Shown piece after piece: positions 50,434-62,130 of a stretch of DNA of 64,000 nt (the first letter of the stretch is position 1; every line of letters starts with the position of its first letter). The notes under the pieces are model-generated. The model was not told the DNA's origin. It was given only the letters and a program-made list of their open reading frames with translations, and ran no database searches. This DNA is from Onchocerca lupi (Eukaryota; Nematoda; Chromadorea; Rhabditida; Onchocercidae): the NCBI GenBank assembly GCA_028564675.1, contig JAOVVO010000042.1, forward strand, positions 15,001 through 79,000. Direction: 5' to 3'. The position numbers and the translations under genes were made by a program.

Positions 50434-53400
50434 ATGGATTCACTGTTTTACGGTGATCTGGAATATGGCGGATCTTCATTTCCTCAATCTCCGATTGATA
50501 AAAAGAATCGTTGTGCAACATTGAACGGAAAGCTGAGTGGAACAATGCGTGATGACAAGGAGCAGAATGTGAACGAAAATGGAAAGAGCAGTAATTTTGA
50601 GATGAGAAGTTTTCTGAAGAATAGTAAGCACACCATCAAATATAATAATTATCACACACCAAGCACTGTGCAGTATCAGTGCAATGATATGGATCATAAG
50701 GTTTGTTCCTAATCTTTCATGAACGGTAGGATTGATTGGTTGATTGATTGACTGATGTAAACTGATGGTAGACGGATGGCTCAGCTGTCTCGTTCAAGGT
50801 TTTTTTAAGTGATACAGAGAAAAATGAACCATGAAGGACAATTAAATCAAACATGAAATTTGAAAATAGTATTAAGAATAAAGCAAATTATAGACAAAAT
50901 GAAAAGATTCTTTGAATTGCGGGAGAAATTTTCGGTCTCTCTTATCACCTAAATCTTTTTACTTGAAAAAAAAAAACCACCGTTAATTAAATTTGCAGAT
51001 AAGTTGCTTCGGCCGTATAATTCGTCCATGTTTAGCAGAATTTGTTGCTGTCTTTTTATGTATTTTCATTGGGAAAGTAATGGAAAGCGAATTATCAGTA
51101 CATATCACTGCATCCAGTACTGAACGAATAATTTTACAAGCACTTACTGATTCAGTAATTATGCTTGTAATGATTATGGCTTTTCAAACGTAAATTTTTC
51201 AATAATTTGAACTTTTTATAATTTAAAAATGATCTGAACATGAGTTTTTTTAAAACGAAGTTTCCATGAAGTGAATTGTTTGCATAATGTTTGGGAAAAC
51301 CTTGTCCAAAAATCTCTTTATTATGACCATTTTATCAAATATTATATTACGTAACTAGCAATAAAACAAAAAACATACAGTTTCAAAGCACTGATCTTCT
51401 CTTCACCTTTTTTCTTAATGCAACTGAACTGAATTCTTCACTGAAAGATTGAGGATTTACTTCGGAAATTGTTAGAATTTCGTCCTTCATTTTCAAAATT
51501 AACCATCATTTTCGCAGTCAAAATCCAGAAAAATTTCTATTTATTCGCTATATATCATCAAATTTATCTCAGCAACTGAGCCAAAATTCCATACAGCTTC
51601 AATGAATTGAATAATATATTCCGAAGTGAAAGTTCTTTTCAGAAAAGTTTTTATAAATCTTAACTGTTAAAACAGATTGATTCATTGAACCGCTCCATAC
51701 ACTATTTACTGAAGTTCTTCGAATAAGTTCTTAGCTTGAAGATGTGTGAAGAAATTGATCGCTTACAATAATTTTAAAGAAATTTACAATCTATGTCAAA
51801 AGTTTACTTGCCCTCCAACTTGACTTTCTTTTTTTTCAATTTATCTCAGTCCCATTATCCACATTTGCCATCATTATGCAAATTAATCGCAATATGATAT
51901 ATTGTGATTCAGCTAACAGATGTTAATTTTAAGAAATTCAAGCTAGAAAATTAATACTGATATGATCCAAATTTGGGAAAAGAGGAAAAAAATTAAAATA
52001 CTGATGTATTTCCAGGAAATATTATAAAGGTAGAAAACAAAATCTTTCATGCTAATACAGATTGAATGGCAACAAAATTCTCGTACTTGATGAACTTGCC
52101 CTCTAAGAATTTACTATTTGCAGTGTACATTTGAATCCAGTGATTACTTTGGCTGAATTCTTTGCTCTTACTACTGCTTGGCCAATGTGCTGTGCTATGA
52201 TCATCATGCAGATATTTGCTTCTGTAACTGCTATTGCTGCTTTTGCGGTAATTAATAATCGATCTCTTGTTTTATTAATTTTAATAAATTGACCAAAATG
52301 TTCATACACTGACAGATTGTTAAAAAGTGAAAGTTTTCTTACAGATGTTTCGATTTGGTGATTCAGAATTACAAATGCCAACAATTATACCTAATATTAC
52401 CATTGATCGTGTTGATGCTACGTACCATTTAGTAAGCATCACTTTTAAAAACTCCATAGTCGTTAAATATCACAGTAGTGAATTTTTCGAGTTTGAAATT
52501 TGAATTATTGTTAATAAGCGAAGTTAATTTACCACAAATTGAATTTCATTACCATACCCTCGTTGTGAATTTCAAGAAGATGAGAAGAAAGTTATTTTTT
52601 CATCCTTCTGTATATTCTTCGGATGATTCAAAAAACTTTTATTAAAAAATCGTTTCTTCTAATATCTGGAGATCACGAAGAAATCACGAAGCCATAATTT
52701 TTATAAAATCCGGATGTAGTTATTTGCATAAATGACAATTTATAGATTCTTTCTCAGTTCATTGGTACTTTGCTGGTTGTTATTATTCATCTCCTCATAA
52801 CTACACGAACAGGTTCCGGATTGACAGCTTTGGCACAGCCTGGAGACAGTCCTCTATCAGTCGCTGCAGCTGTGTTTGTTTCATCATTGCTATGGTCGGT
52901 TATCTCTACAAAATTCTGGAAATTTTTCGGAAGAAAAAGTTCAGAAGTATTTAAAAACTACGCCAATTTTGTAACTGTTCAACTAATTTCCACTTTCTGT
53001 CCCTTTTAGGAGAGAAATAAAAAAAAAGACCAACGGAAATGAAAGGACTGCTTAGCACTAAGTTAGTATAAAGTTCTCTATTTGCAAGAAAAAAAGGATG
53101 GAATGGCAGCACTCAAATGAACAATCAACATCGTCTTCATTCATCATGCTAATTTCACTTACAGTCGATTGAATTCAACCGTTGGATGGAATCCTTTACT
53201 TGCATTTGCATTAGCGAGCTACCGCAGCATTGATTGCAATTTCGCACCTCTACAAATGCAAGGAGTATTTTGGATTGGACCTTGTCTGGCTTCCCTTCTT
53301 GCATGCTTCTTATACAGGTTCAGTGATTTCATTTTTCCTCTTTTTTATTGTAATTGCATAAATTTAAAGTGCTAGCATGTATGCTTATCCTTCTGATTAT

Positions 53401-53652
53401 CTGCCATCTAATTTTGATATCAAAAATCCACTTTTTCAAAGAAATATGCTTTGAAAGAGAAATTTTAAACGCTCTTCTTCAATTTAGATGATTTACTAAT
53501 TCTTGGTCAAATGATTATTATACTAGAAGTTAGTTACTTTATGAGAGATTACGGCAAATGAAAATAGAGTGGCAAGCCATTCCATTCAACATATTTGTTT
53601 CAGATTACTATTCGCTACTAAAGAATCGCGTTTGATAAAATGCACTGCGTAG
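50434..53652 (+). CDS. aqp: unorthodox aquaporin (AQP11/12-like) channel
   Basis: Major intrinsic protein family: six membrane helices plus two half-helices carrying Asn-Pro boxes that line a water/solute pore. Exons 50434-50700, 50999-51189, 52124-52247, 52345-52431, 52758-52894, 53165-53317, 53604-53652 (TAG); phases 0-2-0-0-2-2; 335 residues. Residues 1-89 are a polar N-terminal extension. The first box is HLNPV (residues 155-159) and the second is WNPLLAF (277-283), so both NPA alanines are replaced and the selectivity-filter Arg that normally follows the second box is absent. The last exon adds LLFATKESRLIKC. Altered first boxes occur in subcellular superaquaporins (AQP11/12), so an intracellular-membrane role is possible. 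Exon 53165-53317 could read on to a stop at 53375 if unspliced. Confidence 0.87.
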
Positions 53653-55504
53653 AATTAAAGTGATCATTTATAGCAATTGATTGAAAGAAGTTACTTAACT
53701 TAATTACTTGCTTTTTGTCATATTTATCCGTTGACCTTAACTGCCAATTCTGAAACACAGCTATTCATTTCGAATATGGATAAAAATAAAATAAAATGAA
53801 TTGTTCCAACACAGTTTCTTTCAGTTCAATATAATTCAGTACCAGAACCGCATTTTTCATTTCAAAAATCAAATTCAATTCAAATCAATAAAAACTGCTC
53901 CATGTTTGACCATTATCACGGCAATTGCTGCTATTAACTTGTACAACTCTGATGAATGTAAAAGTAGGCTTATTAGGCATCTTTCCTAGGCAGTTTTTAA
54001 GAAAAGCATGGAAAAATGCCTAATAAGCCTCTTTTTCTTCGATTTCGGAAATTGGTTTTTGTTAGCATGCACAATTGGGAACATTACCGCGTGACAGGAC
54101 CTAATTCTAAATCAAAATGCAAAGTTTCAAGAACGCCTGCATGTAATTCAAATAATTCTTTCCCTTCTCTGCAGCAGTCTCAGTGGCCGAAATCGCGGGA
54201 GTGGGAAAGGATGGATGACAACTGTTGAACTACCTCTCAATCTCAGACAAAAATTCGACAAAATTAAGGACCACTTATTCAAGAATGATCAAGCGAAGGT
54301 CATGAACCTCCACACATATCCTCCTATTCTAACAATCTCGATTCATCTCTACTCTCTTCAACTACGATGTCCCTTTCATTTCATTCTCGATCACCGCACC
54401 ATTGATAGGATGAATCTATCCGAAGACCCCCTCATTCTCCAGAAACATACTACCTCATAAATCCCGGAATTTCCAATCCTCTCCATTCATTACACTATAT
54501 TACCCTGATACTATGATATTTAATAATGCCTTACTAGCCGCACTATAGAGTCAGAGAAATGGGGAACTGATTGATTGTAATTGATTATATATGGAGCTGC
54601 AATTGATGCGATGCTTTTCGTCGCGATACTTCCCGCACTATAATTGCTAATTGTGCTAATTAGAGTTTTGGCTTTAATGTAATTCGTTATTCTTGATTTT
54701 TGGTTTTGCACATTGTCTCGTCATCTAGAACTTTTGTTTGGGTGTTTGGTATAATTTTGGATGTCCATTATTCAGGAGAGATGTCTCGAATTCATTCCAC
54801 AACCTTTCTAAGACAGTTTTCAGTTACTCCAGTATTGTTTTCTGATTAGGCTTGTTATAGTCAGATCTCATTATTTACCAATTTTAGTTTATTAGTCTAA
54901 AGTTTAATCTATGAGCATTACTAATGCTGCTACTTAAATTGCTATATCAGAAATTATGCGAAATGATATACTGTCATTAATAAGAAATGTTTAAAAAATA
55001 AAAAAAAAAGTGTGGGAACTGACTCTGATCTATTAAGTAATCATAATCTTCAGAATCATCAAAACAATAGTGGAATATCATAATGCTAAGAAATCATACA
55101 GTTTTGTTATAAAGTGTGCGTGAACATAGTTGGAAGTTAGAGTTTATTTGTTGAATTATTAGTTTCTTACCATTCCATAAATATTCGATGGAATATTGTA
55201 CTTACAATTTATGCTACCTAAAGGGTTTTATGAAGTTGCCAAATACTAAATAATAATCTTAACAGAGGCCGTATTTCTGGGATTGATTTCAGGATTGGTA
55301 GCTGTTGATATCGGTCGAGATATATTTTTAGTTTTTATGTATTGATGCAGTGTTTTTATATATTGGTAGCAACAACAAATTATTCTTGTACAGTTTTTTG
55401 ATTGAAACTTTTGATCGTTAAATAAATTATGATACAATTTATAGATTGTTGTTTTCCTCATCAGTAGTGTCCTTTCTTCTCTTATTACTGAACTCCGAAA
55501 AACG
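53653..55504. other. intergenic between aquaporin and Aly/REF
   Basis: AATAAA-rich stretch at about 53780-53795, probably the aquaporin 3' end. The hairpin at 53960-54036 is listed separately. A GC-richer 54140-54480 segment holds an 81-codon frame (54215-54460) with no recognisable domain. The rest is AT-rich. Confidence 0.45.
53960..54036. ncRNA. pre-miRNA-like hairpin
   Basis: AGGCTTATTAGGCAT at 53966-53980 is the exact reverse complement of 54016-54030. The stem continues inward (TTTCC with GGAAA after one mismatch) and outward (AAAAG with CTTTT after one bulge), giving about 25 pairs and a 23-base loop. The size and shape suit a microRNA precursor. An inverted-repeat transposon relic is the alternative. 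Confidence 0.45.
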
Positions 55505-57160
55505 ATGTCTGTGAATGATTTAATCAGCCTTTCACTCGATGAAATTATTGCACGTGGTGGCCCTAAGTTTCGCGTGAATCGACGTCCTGGTATTACTAGA
55601 CGTGGAGGAGGTGCACGTGGTTTTCGCGGTGGCGTGCGTCGAATTCCAGTAATCACCAATCGGGTAATCGTTTTATGGTTTTGTTTATTTTATTTGTTTT
55701 GCGGATTTTCATTTTGAAATACTTAAGTACAGATTTTGAAGCTGAGTTTTACATGTTTATTTTCCTTCACGCTAAAAACTCTTATATTTTCAGCGTCCAA
55801 AAGGAGATTTCCGTTTGAACAATCTCAAACGTGATGCCAATATGTGTATTGTGAACATATCAAATCTCGGACCAATGGTCACAACGACAGATTTACAAGT
55901 AGTTTCAAATTTTTTAACTAATAGTTTTAATAGAGTGGAATAAATAGTCCATTATTTTAAATAAATATTATTTAACAATGCTAATGTGCTTAATATTTCT
56001 CGTCTTTTTAAAAAAATTGGGAGTCCTTTGTATTTTATTTCAGGAATTATTTGCAGAGCATCCATATGAGGATGTTGCTGTGCAGTATGAATCAGATGGT
56101 AGCCCATCTGGTACTGCTGTTGTGATATTCAAGAGATTTGAAGATGGTATGAAATTGAAGAGGCAGTTTACTGGAGTAAGATTAGATGGTGAGAAACAAT
56201 TTTAACTTTCCCTATGATCGAAATCACTTCATTAGCTTATTGCTCTCATATTATGATAACAGTATTCCCATTCTCTTTGCAAATTACTATATGAAAATGG
56301 TTCAGTCTTGATTTTTTTTTTTAACTTTTATAAATATGTTTCTAGTTTTTCTTAATTTTTTTGAAATTATGACATGATTATAATGACTGTGAAAATATGC
56401 TGCATATGCCTTATCAATTCATCAAAGATTTTGACTATTATATAATTTAATCAAAGACAGTAGGGTTAAATTATTAAACCCTGACTGACATCTTAGCAAT
56501 TGTACTGTCTGCTGCAAGATAGTTTGGTTCTTTTTAACCTACAACAGTAGTTGAGAATTTATCAGAACATTGTTTAAAATAGATTTTATATAAGTTTATT
56601 AGTTAATTATACTTTATTATCTAATGGTTCGGATTTTTCAGGGAAATTGATGGATTTATTCGTATTAACGAAGAATGATTTCATGAGAGGTGTCTCACAA
56701 GTTAGTTTTTGTTTTTGAAGTTGACCTTTCATTTAAATCTTTGATCTGACTATTATCTTGTATCTTTTATTGATTGAATTTGGGTGTTTGCTGAAGTTAC
56801 TACATCATGTTCAGAAATTTAACAAGAACTGAATCAAGGACTTTGTATTAAATATTTTCCAAACTATATTTATTTTATTTTCTTTATACTGAGAAAAAAG
56901 TTTGATATAAGTTTACAGAAGTTTGGAAAAGTTTGATGTAAGTTCGATGTAAGTTTTAATTTCAGGGTCGAGTAACAAAGCGAGGAACAAGAGGTAATGT
57001 TCGGTTCGGTAGCAGTAATTTGCGGACGAAAAAAAGAGGTGGTGGTTTTGGTCGATTGAGGAATATATCTCGGAAACCGCAAGTAACAACTGAGGAATTG
57101 GATCGAGAATTAGATGCTTACATGCGCAGTTCCAAACATCCAAAAGTTTCGGCTCCATAA
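55505..57160 (+). CDS. ALYREF: Aly/REF mRNA export adaptor
   Basis: Aly/REF proteins bind spliced mRNA in the nucleus, bind UAP56/DDX39B through short end motifs as part of TREX, and hand mRNA to the NXF1 export receptor. Exons 55505-55663, 55794-55898, 56044-56188, 56642-56700, 56966-57160 (TAA); 220 residues. Residues 1-14 (SVNDLISLSLDEII) are the N-terminal UAP56-binding motif, followed by an Arg/Gly-rich stretch (TRRGGGARGFRGGVRR). The RRM spans about 69-150, with RNP2-like CIVNISNL and RNP1-like SGTAVVIF. A second Arg/Gly-rich stretch (KKRGGGFGRLR) and the C-terminal motif TEELDRELDAYM complete the family layout. RNP1 lacks the usual aromatics, as in other Aly proteins. A poly-A signal AATAAA is at 57594. 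Confidence 0.95.
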
Positions 57161-59646
57161 ACGTGCAAAAATTTGTATGCAATGCATTTTTAAGTTTATT
57201 TTTCTTCTGAATGATTGTTTTTGTTTGGTGCGATTGGGCATATTTTGATAATAACGATAATATTTAAGCTTCATATGAATACGCCCATAAAATTGTTCAT
57301 ATGAAATACGTAAGATCTCCTTCGTTTAATTTTATTCCCATGTTTTGGCTGCTTTGTATCACCCGATTTCAATTATCAAATTTTTAAAAGTACACGCCAT
57401 ATTAACAATCATTTTTGAAATTATGCCATATTTCCGTATTTTTTGCTTAGCTGCTTAAGTAATTGTGGAAAAAACTTTTGATTTTTTAAAATGCTGAGGA
57501 GAGAAAAAATTTTCAAAATATTTCTAGTAAATCAGAATAAGTTTAGGTAGATTATCCTATATTGCTGGTACAACGATGATGATGTTTTGTTTGAATAAAG
57601 TTTATGCATCTGCATGTCGTTTCTAGTTGTATTCATTCACAAAATTCCTGGATATTACGGTTGGTTCAGTTTCCTAGAATTGCCTCAACATTTAAGATAT
57701 AAATATCAGAGAATACAATAAGAATAAGAAGAAATAAGCTTTTCGAAAAATGATTTGCCAAATCAATGGTTTTTTACAGCACTTTTGAAGTATTTTCAGT
57801 TATGATTGGATTATAGAAGTTAATGAATCATTTTACGGATAATTTCTCGGGTTATTAAGCATTCTGACGCTGCAATCAACTTCGTCTGAAAAGCAAATAC
57901 AGCTTAGAACTCAATGATAAAATCCTTCTGCGATCCATGCTTTCCAAAGAATATCGAATATCTCTTCTTTTTCCCACAAGATTTGCGATTTTCGTATGAA
58001 TCTTTTATTGCTATGTTAAAAGCATCGTTTATTGATTGTAAAACTCATGACCCCTCCTTTTTTTTTCTTTTGTCTCTCAATTCTTAATGTTCAGTATGTT
58101 CTCGACTACCTTGTAAATACTTGATTTTTCCTCCAAGTCTTTGTTCCCAAACACCTGCATCTGCATACAGTTCTCCTTGGGTCTCAAGATGCAAAAAAGA
58201 CCTAAGAAGTCTTATTTGGTTTAAAGTGATGTCGGCAACAAATTGCTTCGTTGATTTTGTTGATTCATCTCATCAACATATTTGTAGTTCTGTGAAATGC
58301 AGTTTTTAGTATCCTTCTTTTCAACAAATTGATCGTAATATGTGTTCGTGAATGCTTTAGCCGATATATTGGCAAAGTGATATTTTTCAGCAGTGGAAAT
58401 ACATACCTATTTATATCTTAGCTCACAATCTATATTCGAAGAAATTGAATTTAAATAGAAATTTCAGGACTTTTCTTGCTAAATGGCATAGGATTAAGAC
58501 CGATCAATATAAATAGAAATGTAAATGTTCATTGTTCATTTCCACACAACGTTTCAGATTTTTCACTGACTGATTTGAAATTTTGATACAAAGTTGCATT
58601 CGAGTAGATGCGTGTTTCTATATAGATATATCTACTTTTTTTTTTTTATCAATCACACCTATGATAGATAAGTGAGTGGACTAAATTTCTTGACCGTGCC
58701 TACTTTCTGTATTCAATTTTACGCAATGTCTCAAATTTTTCACTAATTGATTTGAGATTTTGATACAGCGTTGCATTCCAATAGGCACGTTTAGTTTAAA
58801 AAAAAAAAAAAAAGGAAAAACGTCAACATTAGCGTCTGGAAATGCACATAACAAAGTTGCAGATTCATTGCTAAGTATCAGTCCGAATGATGTATGAATT
58901 AAACGAAGGAAATGGTCATTGAGAGCAGAACATGAACCAACGATCTTGTCAGCCTGGTTCGATCTCCCATAATAAACGATGCTAGGATGACATTTCAAAA
59001 CCACAAACATAATGAAATAAATTCTTCAGTTTGTGGATCAGCAAAGATCAAACTGAAGTGATTGGAGAGCTGACAGTAGTTCTCCCTCTATCGCGGATGC
59101 TTGGCTTCATTTATTTATACGCTTGTCTTTTTTTTTTTTGACTTAAATTTGAAATCGAATTCATTTAATTTATTTCAACGGCGCCAACAGCTTCTTATTC
59201 ATTATAATTTTACTAAAGCTACATTTTTCTTCAAGTGATTTTTGATTCATTCATTCGTGTAACAGTTTATGAACATAAATCATTCCATCTCTTTCTTTTT
59301 AAAACAATTTAAATTCGAACTTTTGTTGATTTTCAGATTTTTTCATCAAATCATCTGATAACTTCAAATATAAAGAAGCAATCTGAAAATAATGGAAATT
59401 TACAAAATGAAATTGCAATAAAACTTTAAAAAATTTAAACTGTTAGTACAAAAAATAATTTGTTCGTGAATGAATGAGATCTACAGAAATACATTATCTG
59501 CCAAAAGAATGAAAGAAAATAACGTAGAAAATGCTTTAATTTTTAATGACGTAATTTACAATTCAATCTTAATTGTGAAATTGTTGAATCAAATTTTTAT
59601 GATGCTTATAGCGATTTCGGAGGGAAAAAATTTTGAATTTGACCTG
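57161..59646. other. 3' UTR of Aly/REF and intergenic region with repeats
   Basis: The Aly/REF 3' UTR probably ends soon after the AATAAA at 57594-57599. Two related repeat units lie at 58549-58690 and 58719-58800. Poly-A and poly-T runs occur near 58798 and 59130. Open frames here (for example 58681-59010 minus) include homopolymer translations and are not supported. Confidence 0.5.
58549..58800. repeat. dispersed repeat, two partial copies
   Basis: 58549-58625 and 58719-58795 share the series TTTTTCACT, GATTTGA, TTTTGATACA and GTTGCATTC. The first copy runs on through TATATAGATATA and a TCACACC..ATGA palindrome-like end, matching 46810-46935 near BCCIP. Same orientation; no coding sequence is seen. 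Confidence 0.6.
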
Positions 59647-60655
59647 TTAATCTGATTTCCATATTTTGCCAAATCCAATACCAGCAGTAAAAAAACACGC
59701 AATCATCAAAGGCATTAATATGAACATCAGAACAATTGCTTTAATTGACCAACCATATTTACCTGTTCGTTTTAAAAAATAAAAAGTAATTTAATAATCT
59801 TCATGTAGTTTCAGCTTTTTTTTACTGCTTGTTTATTTTTTGTTCAGAAAATCTTCCTAAATTAAACCAACTTATAATAAAACAGAAAAGTACATATATT
59901 GATTTTACCCATCTGAACAAAATAAGCTGAAATATTAGTAAGTCTGCTGACTTATGGATGAATGATCAGATTAAAAATGCTATTAAATAAATCCTGGGCA
60001 AAAAATTAAGGAGTCAATGTGATATCAGCGATCGCATTGATGTTTTTAATTAATGTTCGATTATTTCTGATCTATGATCAACAGCATTCCCAGTTCATGG
60101 ATCAATTATATGTACCTAACAAGCTTCATTTTTATATTTTACTTTTTGAGTTTTTTCAACTGCGAAAAAATCAAATTATTATACTCTATTGCGGGAGATA
60201 CACCAACAGAAGTTTTTCCTTGAACCATATCGTATTAGAATTTTTTAAGGAAGTAATATGATAATTGAAATATTAGACAAATTAATTTCTGATATAAATA
60301 TAAGTGAAATGAATGATCAGAATACCATACAAACACATCAATCCCATAGAAATGGTTACTATCAAAGAAAACAGAACATTACAAATTCAGGAAACTATAA
60401 AGGATAGACAATGAAGGTTGTTATTTTTTTTGATCATTTGAAAGAGAGTTAGAGCTTTCAGATCGATTAATACTTAAAGATCAGATCAAAGCCATATTTG
60501 CTACATTCTCATCCAGAACGATTCGAATTTGTTTATAATCAGAATAATTATGTTGGCATACCAATTGCAACATCATTTTCTGCTTGATTTTTTTTTCCTT
60601 TCGGTGGCACCACAGTGTTTTCTGACACAGCGATTGCTTCATAACCATTACTCAT
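59647..60655 (-). CDS. 69-residue single-helix membrane protein
   Basis: Two exons: 60562-60655 (ATG, GTATGC donor, phase 1) and 59647-59762 (CGAACAG acceptor, TAA). The N-terminal 40 residues are polar (MSNGYEAIAVSENTVVPPKG, then KKNQAEND). The C-terminal part is one membrane helix (IKAIVLMFILMPLMIACFF, then TAGIGFGKIWKSD). The topology suggests a tail-anchored or small integral membrane protein. The intron is about 800 bases, so a middle exon cannot be excluded. No family is recognised. Confidence 0.6.
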
Positions 60656-62011
60656 CTTTTTTCGTTCTTTCTACTGTTTTTTTTTTTTTTTTTTAAATCT
60701 ATTTCAAGCGAAAAAGCTCGGGAATTTTGAATTTTTAATCGAAGTTATAAAGAATTCGAAAGTAAGAAATTCCTTCTTTTTGCAGCTTTAGAAAATTCGA
60801 AAAAAAAAATCAGACGAATTCATCTGATTCTAAATCATTAAAAGAATAATATCGATGCTTTCTTTCTCCATCTAATGTTTCTACTAAATTGTGAACATAT
60901 AAAAGTTTATTACTACCGTTGAATAACAGCTTGAAATATGAAAAAAATTTTATATTGAAGCAATCAACCAACTTTCAAATGTATTCTTAGATGTAAATGA
61001 ATAATGAATGTTAGTTTTGTCGAAACCGTACTGGAAATGGTATAAAAAGAAAAATGTATTGCATACAAGAATTTATCCTTTTTGTACTTTTATTATCGAT
61101 AAAATTTACTTTTATCAGTATCATTTCATGAACACGGTTATTACTCACAATATTATGCAGATTTAATGAAAACTTCTGAGAATTAAAGTGATTTTCAGTT
61201 TAATTTAATCTGATTTAATTTCTATGCAAAAAAGAAAATTGTCGGACAACCGAATGAAAAAGTAAAGTTTAAAATTTTCACACTGCATTAAAAAATTTAA
61301 GATAAGAATATAACTGTGCTATTTATTTAAATTGTTATCATAAAAGCATCTAGTATAACTTTGACAATTCAGATTATCAGCTAAATTTGCTACTCCTTCA
61401 ATTAATATCTTACGACTTTATTGCTGCATTTTAGATTATATTTTAAAATCAAAAAAAAGATGTGGTTGATCGATCAGTAGATAAAAATTCTTTTTGATAT
61501 TTATTAAAAGCTGATTCTACGTTATTAAAAAAAAAAGTTTGAAATATTTTCCTGGATTCAATCTTCTCGAATATAAGCAGCTATATATGCATATCTCAAG
61601 TGCCACATAATGCTTATTTTTGTCCAGAGTTCAATAGAATATTTATTTACATACATTACATGTAAATAAATCAATTGAAATTTGGTAATTTTCCAAACTG
61701 CTATGATATCGTAAGATATTCTTGAGTACTTCAGAAAATTTTAAATCTTGATATAATAATAAATTTTTTCTAAACCTGTATAATTTATTATTAAAGTAAA
61801 TTTTCCACTGAATAAGTGCGAAGGCTTGAAGAAATTAATTATTTGTGCTAAATTTTGATAAATTCTCATTTGCAAGCATTTTTATAATAAAGAGAAATTA
61901 GAAATTAGATTGTTTCAATGAGTTCAATTAAGTCAGTGTTACATACTTTTGTTTCGGATGTTTTTTCATACAGTTATGTTGTTTCTTAATTTTTGTGAAA
62001 TTTAATTTCAG
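60656..62011. other. intergenic or intronic AT-rich sequence
   Basis: Contains a 19-base T run near 60680 and an inverted repeat at 61641-61671. It lies upstream of the isolated exon at 62012, so part of it may be intron of that gene. No exon is recognised. Confidence 0.4.
61641..61671. repeat. perfect 12-bp inverted repeat
   Basis: ATTTATTTACAT at 61641-61652 is the reverse complement of 61660-61671, with a 7-base spacer. It is AT-rich, so chance is possible. Confidence 0.5.
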
Positions 62012-62130
62012 CATTACTAGCAAATGAAAAAGGTTGTGCATCCGCTCTGTGTAATCAAAAAGATGATAGCGAAAAACTTCAACGTTATGCACCATCACCT
62101 GCTACAGCTTGCTCTACTGGAACGATTTAG
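62012..62130 (+). CDS. isolated terminal exon of an unidentified gene
   Basis: A strong TTTAATTTCAG acceptor opens a phase-1 frame of 38 codons ending in TAG: ALLANEKGCASALCNQKDD, SEKLQRYAPSPATACSTGTI. Codon use and residue mix look coding, unlike the surrounding AT-rich sequence. No upstream exon was found between 60656 and 62011. The rest of the gene may lie farther upstream in a long intron or the exon may be spurious. Confidence 0.4.

Noticed and set aside
54215..54460. 81-codon frame in a GC-richer stretch downstream of aquaporin
   Set aside because: No recognisable domain, splice signals or homology cue; possibly a gene remnant but not supported.
58681..59010. 109-codon minus-strand frame
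   Set aside because: Runs through poly-A and repeat sequence with no splice or domain support.
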